In this document: one piece after another, positions 19,177 through 27,799 of the stretch
Numbering within the stretch: position 1 is the stretch's first letter
How the letters are laid out: each line of letters begins with the position of its first letter
From: Proteiniborus sp. MB09-C3
GTDB taxonomy: Bacteria > Bacillota > Clostridia > Tissierellales > Proteiniboraceae
Direction of reading: 5' to 3'
Assembly (NCBI RefSeq): GCF_030263895.1
Contig: NZ_CP127161.1
Coordinates: 1,736,001 to 1,800,000, forward strand
Length of the DNA: 64,000 nucleotides
The notes under the pieces: model-generated
The model's database searches: none
What the model saw: only the letters and a program-made list of their open reading frames with translations
What the model was told of the DNA's origin: nothing
Translations under genes and position numbers: made by a program

Positions 19177-19654
19177 AGTCATCCTCCTTTAAAACAGATT
19201 TGAGCTTTTGACGTGCACGAGTCAGGTGGCTTCTGATGGTAGATTCCTTTCGCCCGGTTAGCCCAGAAATATCCTTAATAGAATAACCTTCGTAATAAAA
19301 CAAATGGATAACAGCTCGGTATTTAGGTGGTAAGGCCATAATCTGCTCCAACAATTCATACTGCTCTGCTTCCCCAGCAGGATATGAATCGAGAAGCTGC
19401 ACCGTGCGTTTTCGCCAAGGAGATCGCAGGAGGCTATTACAGAGGTTCACTGTTACCCTGATAAGCCATGCTTTTTCATGATCTTCTGACTCGAATTCTG
19501 GAGTCTTCTCATAAGTACGAAAAAATGTCTCCTGCACCACGTCCTCGGCATCAGATACGTTTCCCATAATAGCTAGTGCAGTACGATAAAGTCTATTTTC
19601 ATGTTTTGTTACAAATGCTTCAAAGTCCTTCGGCCGATAGGACTTATATGCCAT
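19163..19654 (-). CDS. ECF-type RNA polymerase sigma factor
   Basis: A 163-residue protein starting MAYKSYRPKDFEAF. The ATG at 19654 has a textbook AAAGGAGGTGAT nearby; a longer upstream frame is ignored for this reason. Region 2 is GNVSDAEDVVQETFFRTYEK followed by KAWLIRVTVNLCNSLLR. Region 4 is YYEGYSIKDISGLTGRKEST followed by IRSHLTRARQKLK. This is the SigW/SigM/RpoE-like group. The anti-sigma-like gene is translationally coupled downstream, and a self-recognised promoter candidate is upstream. Confidence 0.93.
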   Translation of the reverse strand: MAYKSYRPKDFEAFVTKHENRLYRTALAIMGNVSDAEDVVQETFFRTYEKTPEFESEDHEKAWLIRVTVNLCNSLLRSPWRKRTVQLLDSYPAGEAEQYELLEQIMALPPKYRAVIHLFYYEGYSIKDISGLTGRKESTIRSHLTRARQKLKSVLKEDDYESI

Positions 19655-19685
19655 TTGTATCACCTCCTTTAACTCTTTCAACCTA

Positions 19686-19714
19686 TATACGCTTTAGACG
19701 ATAAAAAAGCTGCA
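19686..19714 (-). promoter_or_regulatory. Candidate ECF-sigma promoter of the 19654 operon
   Basis: On the minus strand, TGCAGC (19714-19709) followed by TTTTTT, a 17-base spacer, and CGTATA (19691-19686). The CGTATA box and T-rich element after the -35 are typical of ECF promoters. It ends 31 bp before the start codon. Confidence 0.5.
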
Positions 19715-19882
19715 AAGTATCCTGAAAAAATATATTAGCTACAAATATTGACCTAGAAAGAATGACTATAAACTGAAATTCTATTTTGCATAGATATGAT
19801 AGAATGTTTTAGATTGTATGTCCTAATTATGAAAGTACTATGGCTATATTTCGTTGAGCTGTCCTCCTGTGTTATATTTATA

Positions 19883-22114
19883 CTATTTTATATCATTTAT
19901 CAGCATTCCTAAAGGTATAAATAAATAGGTTAGTATCAAAGCTGCAGCTATTGTACCTGTATCATTAAATAAGAAGATAGCTATTCCGCCTAATAAAATC
20001 ACAATAAATCCTTTAAATAAATTAGGATAGCTCTCACGGATTTTTATTAGAACTTCATTTTTACGTCTATATAATAAAATCGTTAAAATAGCTTGCAAAA
20101 ATAAAATGATATTCCACGAAGCATGAATTAAGTTCCAAAAGACTTGACCTAGCTTGGAACCAATTATCTCAAAAAACTTACTCCAACCACCTGCTATTAA
20201 AGATTCCAGTGCTTTTCCTGCATGAGTGGGGCTTGGATTAAATAAGGCATCCAATGCGGCTAGCATAATGATACCTACAAAGACTCCAGCAACTATAGCT
20301 GTTATTTTTGTTAGAGAAATTTTTTTATCAAAGATTGCCAGTAAAGCAAATAAAGAAATTAACATAGCGGACAATGTTCCACCCATATTAGCTCCTAAGA
20401 AAGGGCTAAGAGCTACTATTACCAAAGACATATAAAAAGTTATAAATACAGCCATAATAGATCTATTAATTTTATATAGATGAAACAATGAAAATATACT
20501 TAATAAAGTAGAACCCAGCAATATCCCCATATAGTCGTTACCTATGCCATAAAACCTTCCGCCTGCAATAGCATCTGATCCCAAAGGAGAAATAATCATC
20601 AACTTTTCCACAAAATAAATATCTATCAACAGCAGTACGCTAGTTGATAATCCTAAAATAGCCATAGCCATTAAATTTTTTCTGAAGATTTTATTTGAAA
20701 TATAAGCTATAATAAATGCACCGCCACAGACATAGATAAGATCAAAAATTATGGATTTATAGCCAAACAGCGAGACAGTCATCATTGTTAAAGGTGTTGC
20801 TATTATTGCTAGACTTAGATAATTAAGAATCTTATCTGGCAATCCTTTCCACCTTGTAAATCGAGGTAAGTAAAATCCAATTAAAGTTATACCTGTTAAA
20901 ATAATAAAAGACCAGTGAAAAATACTTCGATATTTCCTCAAATATAAAAATTGCGCTTGATTGCTAAGTAAAATTTGTATGGGATTTTCATTGCTTACTG
21001 CTTGCATTGGTTCTCCAATAAAACCTTCAGGTGAAGTAATGTCAAAAAAATTTAGAATAGTAGGTCCAAAATCAAAATTGGTGACTAATCCTTCTCTACG
21101 AGTTGTGATTGAGGTTAACAATCCTTTTTTGGTGTTAGTACTTGACATAATGACAGGAGTTAAAGCAAAGTTACCTTGATTAATCATTTCTCTTGAAGGA
21201 TTAGGGGCTATGACCATAAATAAGGTTTTTTCTAGATCGACTTTTTTGATAACTTGACCAAGGAATGTATCAGCTCTCTCAATAGCTCTAATCTTTTGTT
21301 CCTCTCTAACATAATCCGTAGTTAATCGGTCAGTTTTCTGTATTCTTGCAGTATCCCCATAATCTATAAATAACATATCCACGTGGGGTAAAATACGCTC
21401 TAATTCCTCTAATAACTTCTCCTGATTCAACTTGATTCCACCTAAAACATTAATATCACTAATTAATAGGTCAGAGCCTACAGAGCCAAAGGGAATTACA
21501 CCATTTTCATCCATAGCCAGCATGGTGACTTCTCTGGCTGGTGTATTTAAATCACTATTTCCTGCAACACCAATGACAAGACCTTTTTCCTTAGCTATTT
21601 TACCCAGAAGCCCAACCTGGTTATTAGGGGTAATATCTAAAGCAGTTCTTTTTATATCTCCAATGGCAACATTTATTATTTCACCATCTGGAGGGGTTTT
21701 ACCAGTATATAATTTGTAAAGGTCGCTAGCTGCAATATATTCTGGTGTCGAGTTATAGTTCGATAGAGGATACATCTTATTCCTTTCGAAAGCTAATCCA
21801 CCCTGAGTAGATGCCAAGGTTCTTACACCCATCCCCAAGCTAAGATAGGTGCTTCCTTTATTAAGTGAACTTGATCTTGCTCGTGTATTCATAAGCCCTA
21901 TAGCTCCATGTTCAAGCAATAGGTCAATGCTTGGAGTGTTGCTATTAAGTATTTCTTCCAAGCTGACTTCATCCAATATTAATATAATGACTTTTTTGCC
22001 TTCGATATTATCAGAGGCAGCCACTGTTTGGGGAATTAGCATACCTAAAACAAGGCACATCATTAAAGCTAAATGCAATGTATATTTAAAGATAATCTTC
22101 CAACTTTTTTGCAA
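19883..22114 (-). CDS. Alkaline-phosphatase-fold membrane protein of unknown function
   Basis: A 743-residue protein with a signal peptide (LALMMCLVLGMLIPQTVAAS). Residues about 40-375 form an extracytoplasmic domain resembling the alkaline phosphatase/sulfatase superfamily: VIILILDEVSLEEIL at the metal-site strand, NTPSIDLLLEHGAIGLMN, then FIDYGDTAR and NFDFGPTILNFFDI. From about 395 to the end there are about eleven membrane helices, including a conserved-looking loop AGGRFYGIGNDYMGILLGS. The fusion suggests an envelope polymer or lipid-head-group enzyme that moves or anchors its substrate, but the reaction is unknown. The ribosome site AGGGAGGAAC lies upstream of the ATG. Monocistronic. 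Confidence 0.7.
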   Translation of the reverse strand: MQKSWKIIFKYTLHLALMMCLVLGMLIPQTVAASDNIEGKKVIILILDEVSLEEILNSNTPSIDLLLEHGAIGLMNTRARSSSLNKGSTYLSLGMGVRTLASTQGGLAFERNKMYPLSNYNSTPEYIAASDLYKLYTGKTPPDGEIINVAIGDIKRTALDITPNNQVGLLGKIAKEKGLVIGVAGNSDLNTPAREVTMLAMDENGVIPFGSVGSDLLISDINVLGGIKLNQEKLLEELERILPHVDMLFIDYGDTARIQKTDRLTTDYVREEQKIRAIERADTFLGQVIKKVDLEKTLFMVIAPNPSREMINQGNFALTPVIMSSTNTKKGLLTSITTRREGLVTNFDFGPTILNFFDITSPEGFIGEPMQAVSNENPIQILLSNQAQFLYLRKYRSIFHWSFIILTGITLIGFYLPRFTRWKGLPDKILNYLSLAIIATPLTMMTVSLFGYKSIIFDLIYVCGGAFIIAYISNKIFRKNLMAMAILGLSTSVLLLIDIYFVEKLMIISPLGSDAIAGGRFYGIGNDYMGILLGSTLLSIFSLFHLYKINRSIMAVFITFYMSLVIVALSPFLGANMGGTLSAMLISLFALLAIFDKKISLTKITAIVAGVFVGIIMLAALDALFNPSPTHAGKALESLIAGGWSKFFEIIGSKLGQVFWNLIHASWNIILFLQAILTILLYRRKNEVLIKIRESYPNLFKGFIVILLGGIAIFLFNDTGTIAAALILTYLFIPLGMLINDIK

Positions 22115-22696
22115 ACTAATGTTCCTCCCTTAAAGTGATTTATATAAGGCAATCTATTTGAATCAACTTAAGATTAATATGATATCTGAGACAATAATTA
22201 TTGTAGTATTAATAGTTTTATCAAAATCTTCAGTATTATTTTCAAGATTATTAATTTTAAAATCACCTAAAATTATACTAGGATAAAAAAATATCTTGAA
22301 CCCTAATGAATCAAGACATTCACTTTTGTCTTATAATTTTCCAGAATCGTTTAAAGAGCTAAAATTATATTAGCATAAGATAATTTCCATTTCAATTTGC
22401 TATTTATTATTAGAGTTTCTCCATTTTTGGGAAAGTTAAAAGCTAAATCACAAAAATTTTCATATTACCCGTTTTTTAGGAGCAAAAGACAATTGATATA
22501 AGGTATTTTGATGATGATAGCCTTGGTGTCGTTGGACAAATGAAAATATTGAAGATATAATAAGGATATTATATGATAAATAAAGAAATATTAGTCATTT
22601 TAGCAGTTAATACCGCGATGCCCTTCTCAGTATGAAATATAGTAAAATAATTTAGTCTAAATTTACCCTTAATTTCAATATTAAGAGGCATATACT
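22115..22696. other. Long AT-rich intergenic region
   Basis: About 580 bases between the divergent gene at 22114 and the ATPase remnant at 22697. No intact gene or RNA was seen, and no frame is long or clearly conserved. Confidence 0.4.
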
Positions 22697-22810
22697 ATGA
22701 AAAAGAAACTACACATTGATGATTATATTTCTTTTTATATAGATGAAGAAAAAATACATATATTTGATTATGAGACAAGCATGAGAATTTTTAATAAACA
22801 AGAGGTGTAA
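22697..22810 (+). pseudogene. Remnant of an importer ATPase C-terminus (MsmX/UgpC-like)
   Basis: A 37-codon frame ending MSMRIFNKQEV-type sequence. Its core FYIDEEKIHIFDYETSMRI resembles the last strand of the C-terminal regulatory domain of sugar-importer ATPases, which typically end in D..K.H.FD.ET...I. It lies 86 bp before the binding-protein genes of an importer operon that has no intact ATPase. I infer that the operon once carried its own ATPase. Too short to be sure; a small real peptide is the alternative. Confidence 0.42.
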
Positions 22811-22896
22811 AACAATTTACAATAAGAACATGGAGATATAAAATGACCAGATTTAATCGAGGATATCAGGTTAAGAGAAGGGAGTTGTAAACTAAA

Positions 22897-24294
22897 TTGA
22901 AATATAAAATAATACGGAAGATTATTGTAGTCTGTATGGTAGTAATTATATTATCTGGATGTTCAAATGATGTAAAGATAGACAATAATCATCCTGTTAT
23001 AAAAAGCAATAATGAATTAAGTGGAAAATTGACAGTAACGACTGTTTTCGATGGATATATTGACATATTTGCAGAGGAATTTATGGATATGCATCCTAAC
23101 GTGGAGATTGTAGTAGAACGACCAGATGAGAATAAGGCTGCATATATGTATCGAGTCGCTATAGACTTGTTAAGTGGTACAGCTAGTGATTTGATAGATT
23201 TAAGCGGTCTAGATATCAACTATAAAGCTCAAAGCGGTCTATTAGTCAATATATACGACTTTATGGACAATGACCCGGACTTTGATAAATCTGATTATTA
23301 CACCAATATTTTTGAAGCTATGGAATATGAAGGAGGCTTATATGCCATGCCTTTATCATTCAATTATGATATGGTGTATATTAGTAAGCCTTTATCAGAA
23401 AGTATAGGTTTAGACTATGAAGGATATAAGAACATAAGCTATACTGAAATGCTTGATATCTATGAAAATGTAAAAAAGATCCATCCTTCACCAGAGGAAT
23501 TTTATCTTATGCCTGGTGTTTCAAAAGAATCTTTTTTTAAGTATGAATCTGTTGATTTTTTCGATATTGAAACTGGAGATGCTAATTTTGATAGTGAGGA
23601 ATTTATCCAGCATTTAAAGCTTACAAAAAAGCTGAATACAGTTTATCATCCAGACACTCAGGAGTGGGATTTTACACGTGTAGGAGTTAGAAATGAAGAT
23701 TTTTTAATAAGAGATTTTATGTTCGCTAAATTTACAACTACTGACATAGATTTGAAAAATATGATGGTTGAATTTGAAAATACCATAAGTCCTATACCAT
23801 TTATAAGTAGTAAAGGAAAGGCGCCATTCAGCAACTTACTTTCAACATATGCTATTTCTAATAATAGTGAAAATAAAGAGCTGGCATGGGAGTTCTTAAA
23901 ATATTGTGCATCTGCTAAGGAACTACCTGTATTTGAAAGCGAAGAAGATGAATACAAATACTCTTTTATGTTTTGGGGAAATATACCAATAAATATTGAG
24001 AATTTTTATACCCATTTCAGACATAGTTTTGAATCCGAGATTAAGTGGTATAAAGAAAACGGACTTGATGGTAATTGGAAATTTACAAATGAAGAAGAGA
24101 AGGAAAAAATGTTTCAAGATACTTTAGATCAAATACATAAATGGAATCAAGAAAGAAATGTATTAGTTGGAAATCTGGAATTAACACATCTACTAAGAGA
24201 AGAACTGGATAACTATTACTATTATGACTTAGCAACGGCCGAAGAAACAGCGAAAATTATTCAAAACAAGGTTTTTACCTACCTTAATGAGTAG
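22897..24294 (+). CDS. Sugar-type ABC transporter substrate-binding lipoprotein 1
   Basis: A 465-residue extracellular solute-binding protein of the carbohydrate (family 1) type, starting at TTG with AAGGGAG twelve bases upstream. The lipoprotein signal is VVIILSGC, lipidated on Cys near 22. Family features are the first-lobe strand LTVTTVFDGYIDIFAEEFMD with MHPNVEI, and SNNSENKELAWEFLKYCAS near 320-340. It is paralogous to the next gene: both end in YYYYDLATAEETAKIIQNKV-type sequence. The ligand cannot be deduced, although family 1 members usually bind oligosaccharides. Confidence 0.88.
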   Translation: MKYKIIRKIIVVCMVVIILSGCSNDVKIDNNHPVIKSNNELSGKLTVTTVFDGYIDIFAEEFMDMHPNVEIVVERPDENKAAYMYRVAIDLLSGTASDLIDLSGLDINYKAQSGLLVNIYDFMDNDPDFDKSDYYTNIFEAMEYEGGLYAMPLSFNYDMVYISKPLSESIGLDYEGYKNISYTEMLDIYENVKKIHPSPEEFYLMPGVSKESFFKYESVDFFDIETGDANFDSEEFIQHLKLTKKLNTVYHPDTQEWDFTRVGVRNEDFLIRDFMFAKFTTTDIDLKNMMVEFENTISPIPFISSKGKAPFSNLLSTYAISNNSENKELAWEFLKYCASAKELPVFESEEDEYKYSFMFWGNIPINIENFYTHFRHSFESEIKWYKENGLDGNWKFTNEEEKEKMFQDTLDQIHKWNQERNVLVGNLELTHLLREELDNYYYYDLATAEETAKIIQNKVFTYLNE

Positions 24295-24322
24295 AATTTT
24301 ATATAGTGGGGAGGAGAAGCAT

Positions 24323-25774
24323 ATGAAAATAAAACATATACTCAGAGAGATTGCCGTTGTTTGCATTGTAACAATTATGCTGTCTGGATGTTCTTCTTCA
24401 AAAAATAATACAATAACAAATGATAATATGATGACAAAGGACAACAACGAATTAAGCAAAACGATGACAAAAGACAATAATGAATTAAGCGGAACATTGA
24501 CAGTCACAACCTTTTATGACGGATACATAGATATTCATGCAAACAATTTTATGGATATACACCCTAATGTGGATATTCAAATTATAAGCCCAGATGAAGA
24601 TGGATTTGAGACATGGGAGGGGTATGCTAATAGAGTAGCCGTAGAGATTATTACAGGAAAATCAACCGATTTAGTAGATTTATCCAGTTTAGATGTAAAT
24701 CTATATGCTGATAGTGGATTATTATGTAATTTGTATGATTTTATGGATTATGATTCTGCATTTAACAAATCGGATTATTATACTAATATATTTAAAGCTT
24801 TGGAATATGATAATAATCTTTATGCAATACCCTTTACATTTTTTTATCATATGGTGTATATAAGCAAGCCTATGGCAGAAAGATTAAAATTGGAATTAAC
24901 AGACCAAGTAGGGATAGATTATAAAGAAATGATAAATATATATAAAAAAGCCAAAGAATATCATCAGTCGCCAAATAGTTTTGGACTTATGCCTGGTGCC
25001 GTGAAAGAGAGCTTTTTTAACTATGAAGTTATAGAGTTTTATGATGCAAAAAATAAAACGGCTTGGATTGATGGAGAGGATTTTATACAGCATTTGAAAG
25101 TTACAAAGGATATCTATACGGGATATTCTCCAGACAATCCAGGAGGATGGAGCATGACACGTATAGCGAATGGCGATGATGATTTTATGAAATCAGACTA
25201 TATGTTTTCAAAATTTGAATCAAATGCTATAGATTTATATAATATGATGATAAAATATGAAAACGTAAGTAATCCTCCTATACCCTTATTAAATAGTGCT
25301 GGCAATTTACCATTTACTACTACTTTTTCTTCTATGTATGTAATACCTCAAAGTAGTTCAAATAAGGAACTGGCTTGGGAATTTTTAAAATACTGTATAT
25401 CTGAGAAGGAAATATCGGATTTTGAAAATGAGGAAGAAGAAATGTTATACTTTATGATGTATCAAGGATGGATACCTATAAATATAAAGAATTTTTATAC
25501 ATCTTTTAGATATAATTTTGAAAAAGAGATAGAACTTATAGAAAAAGCAGGATTTGATGTTAAATGGAGATCAGATAATAAAGAGAAGTTAATAAATGAA
25601 ACTTTAGACCAAATTAACAAATGGAACTCAGAAAGAAATAAACTGATTTCGGATTTTGAATTCTGGACTTTGTTAGAATCAGATCTGAGAAATTATTACT
25701 ATTATGATTTAACGACAGCAGAAGAAACAGCCAAAATCATTCAAAATAAAGTAAGTTCTTATTTAAATGAATAA
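24323..25774 (+). CDS. Sugar-type ABC transporter substrate-binding lipoprotein 2
   Basis: A 483-residue paralogue of the preceding gene. The ATG at 24323 is chosen because GGGGAGGAG lies just upstream and the lipoprotein signal (CIVTIMLSGCSS) then starts at the correct place. After the Cys there is a short direct repeat of MTKDNNELS. The body shares blocks such as LSGTLTVTTFYDGYIDIHA, NKELAWEFLKYCIS and DLTTAEETAKIIQNKVSSYL with the first gene. Two adjacent binding proteins with one permease imply ligand diversification after tandem duplication. Twenty-eight base pairs separate the two genes. Confidence 0.88.
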   Translation: MKIKHILREIAVVCIVTIMLSGCSSSKNNTITNDNMMTKDNNELSKTMTKDNNELSGTLTVTTFYDGYIDIHANNFMDIHPNVDIQIISPDEDGFETWEGYANRVAVEIITGKSTDLVDLSSLDVNLYADSGLLCNLYDFMDYDSAFNKSDYYTNIFKALEYDNNLYAIPFTFFYHMVYISKPMAERLKLELTDQVGIDYKEMINIYKKAKEYHQSPNSFGLMPGAVKESFFNYEVIEFYDAKNKTAWIDGEDFIQHLKVTKDIYTGYSPDNPGGWSMTRIANGDDDFMKSDYMFSKFESNAIDLYNMMIKYENVSNPPIPLLNSAGNLPFTTTFSSMYVIPQSSSNKELAWEFLKYCISEKEISDFENEEEEMLYFMMYQGWIPINIKNFYTSFRYNFEKEIELIEKAGFDVKWRSDNKEKLINETLDQINKWNSERNKLISDFEFWTLLESDLRNYYYYDLTTAEETAKIIQNKVSSYLNE

Positions 25775-25801
25775 AATTTAAATAAATGAAAGGGAAAGCA
25801 T

Positions 25802-27565
25802 ATGAAAATAAAACGTGTGAAAAAAGATAGGCTATTACCATATATATTACCTAGCTTATGTGGGATATTGTTTTTTTATGGTATCCCCTTTATATTGTCC
25901 TTTTATTATGCCCTATTAAATAATATGGGTGAGAAAAAGCTTATAGGTCTAAAAAACTTTTCAAATACATTACAAAATCCAATGTTTCAAAGGGGTTTAA
26001 AAAATCAAAGCCTTTTTATAGCTATTGCCGTTCCTTTATGCTTTATTTTAGCTTTATTTTTTGCATTGCAAATAATGAAATTAAAAAAAGGTAAAAAGCT
26101 TATATTCTTAATATCAATAATACCCTTTGTTATTCCATCAGGTACAAGCATATATTTTTGGAAGTGTATTTTTGATGTCAATGGACTTGCTAATAAAATT
26201 CTTTATTCCTTAAATATCCCTATGGTTAACTGGTATAATAGCAAATGGGTCATGGCTATTGCTGTGATTATATTTATTTGGAAAAATGTAGGGGCTACAA
26301 GTTTGATATTGTATGTAGGTCTTAATCAAATACCTAAAGAGTATTATGAAATATCTGATATAGAAGGAATAAATAGATTTCAGAAATTCTATAAAATTAC
26401 TTTAGTATATCTTACACCGATTATTTTTATTTCTATAATATTGTTAGTAGTTAATTCATTTAAGATTTTTAAAGAGATTTACTTATTGTTTGGGAACTAT
26501 CCAGGTGAGAACATATATCTGTTACAGCATTATATGAACAATCATTTCTTTAGATTAAATCTACAGAAGTTAACTACAGCAGCATATCTTCTATTTGTAA
26601 TAATTGGAGTTTTCATATGCTTAATGTTTTTATTGCAAAAACGCTATTCAGATACTTTTAATACGCTTAATTTTGACGGGAGCTATAAAAATACATATAG
26701 TAAAAGAAATAGCTACTTTGCTAGTAGCTTCTCAATTATAATGGGATTACTTTTTTTATTGCCTATAATATTTATTATATCTAATTCATTTATGGGTGAA
26801 TTAGAGATTATTAGTAGGTATACAAAAGATATTACACAATATAATGTGACTGATTTGACAGCAAATGGTATGCATTTTGTCAATATAGGATTTATTTCAG
26901 ATAATCCTACTATTAGCAGCTATTTAAATGTATTATTTAATAATCCTAAATATCTAAAAGCATACCTGAATTCTATACTAATCATTGTGCCTATTCTAGT
27001 AGGTCAGAGTATTATTTCTCCATTGGCTGCATATGCCTTTGAGTATAGTAAATGGAGGTATAAAGAAATATTATTTTTTATTTATATATTAATAATGCTA
27101 ATGCCTTTACAAGTCCTTTTAGTGCCTAATTATCTTGTCGTAGATTGGTTAGGGCTTGTAGATACACATTGGGCAATTATACTTCCTGCTATTTTTAATC
27201 CAATAGGTGTGTTTATTATACGATTACAATTAAAAGGCTTTCCTAAAGAATGTATTGAAGCAGCACAAAATAATGGAGCTACACATTTTCAAATATTTAA
27301 ATATATTGTTTTACCAAATATGAAGTCATCCATAGCAATATTGGTAGTATTAATATTTACAGAGTATTGGAATGTGATAGAGCAAGGAATTGTATTTCTT
27401 AAAACTTCGAGCTTAGAGCCGTTATCAATATATTTATCGCAAATTGTAGATGAGAATCTAGGTGTGTTTTTTTCCACTTCATGCTTATATCTGATACCTG
27501 TTTTCATAATTTTTTTTATTGGGAGCAAGCTTTTGTCAAGTAATGATAATAAAAGTGTTTTATAA
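25802..27565 (+). CDS. Fused double permease of a carbohydrate ABC importer (MalF-like plus MalG-like)
   Basis: A 587-residue protein containing two complete binding-protein-dependent permease domains in one chain. The first half (about 1-285) has the MalF-like start (YILPSLCGILFFYGIPFIL) and an EAA-type coupling loop EYYEISDIEGINRFQKFYKI. The second half (about 300-580) has the MalG-like layout with coupling loop ECIEAAQNNGATHFQIFKYI followed by VLPNMK. Each half has about six membrane helices. These subunits are normally separate genes. AAAGGGAAAGC precedes the ATG, 27 bp after binding protein 2. No ATPase follows, so a shared MsmX-type ATPase elsewhere is probably used. Confidence 0.88.
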   Translation: MKIKRVKKDRLLPYILPSLCGILFFYGIPFILSFYYALLNNMGEKKLIGLKNFSNTLQNPMFQRGLKNQSLFIAIAVPLCFILALFFALQIMKLKKGKKLIFLISIIPFVIPSGTSIYFWKCIFDVNGLANKILYSLNIPMVNWYNSKWVMAIAVIIFIWKNVGATSLILYVGLNQIPKEYYEISDIEGINRFQKFYKITLVYLTPIIFISIILLVVNSFKIFKEIYLLFGNYPGENIYLLQHYMNNHFFRLNLQKLTTAAYLLFVIIGVFICLMFLLQKRYSDTFNTLNFDGSYKNTYSKRNSYFASSFSIIMGLLFLLPIIFIISNSFMGELEIISRYTKDITQYNVTDLTANGMHFVNIGFISDNPTISSYLNVLFNNPKYLKAYLNSILIIVPILVGQSIISPLAAYAFEYSKWRYKEILFFIYILIMLMPLQVLLVPNYLVVDWLGLVDTHWAIILPAIFNPIGVFIIRLQLKGFPKECIEAAQNNGATHFQIFKYIVLPNMKSSIAILVVLIFTEYWNVIEQGIVFLKTSSLEPLSIYLSQIVDENLGVFFSTSCLYLIPVFIIFFIGSKLLSSNDNKSVL

Positions 27566-27608
27566 TAGTGTATTAAAAAAGAATTGAAAAATAGAGAGGC
27601 ATAAAATA

Positions 27609-27684
27609 TGGATTTTATTCATCTAAAGAAAAAGAGGTGATAGTATTGGCTAAACATGAATTAAGTATATTAAAATCTAAATGA
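27609..27684 (+). other. Two tiny peptides after the permease (10 and 12 codons)
   Basis: ATG at 27609 gives MDFIHLKKKR then stop. Its last codons contain AGGTGATAGTA, a ribosome site for a TTG that gives MAKHELSILKSK then stop. The second resembles the first residues of importer ATPases (MAK-x-EL), so it could be the 5' scar of a lost ATPase. This is speculative. Confidence 0.2.
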
Positions 27685-27716
27685 AAGTAAATCATTATCC
27701 AAAATAAAAATTCTAA

Positions 27717-27766
27717 TGCACCTCCAAAAGCTAAAAATTATTGTCTAACTTTTGGGGCGCACTTCA
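27717..27766. repeat. Inverted-repeat scar resembling insertion-sequence ends; possible convergent terminator
   Basis: TGCACCTCCAAAAGCTAAAA faces TCTAACTTTTGGGGCGCACT within 50 bases, with CCAAAAG/CTTTTGG pairing inside. Read on the minus strand the right end is TGAAGTGCGCCCCAAAAGTT, which resembles terminal repeats I recall for IS3/IS150-group elements. It lies between convergent genes and may also terminate both. The element identity is from memory and unverified. Confidence 0.4.
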
Positions 27767-27799
27767 AAAGTAAATATACTTGATACCATAAAATATATA

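Noticed and set aside
20226-22133. Several plus-strand frames of 69-95 codons
   Set aside because: All are antisense to the 743-residue membrane protein, lack ribosome sites and have no domain pattern.
24229-24507. Minus-strand frame of 92 codons with repeated Leu/Val/Ile
   Set aside because: Antisense shadow of the MTKDNNELS repeat in the binding-protein gene.
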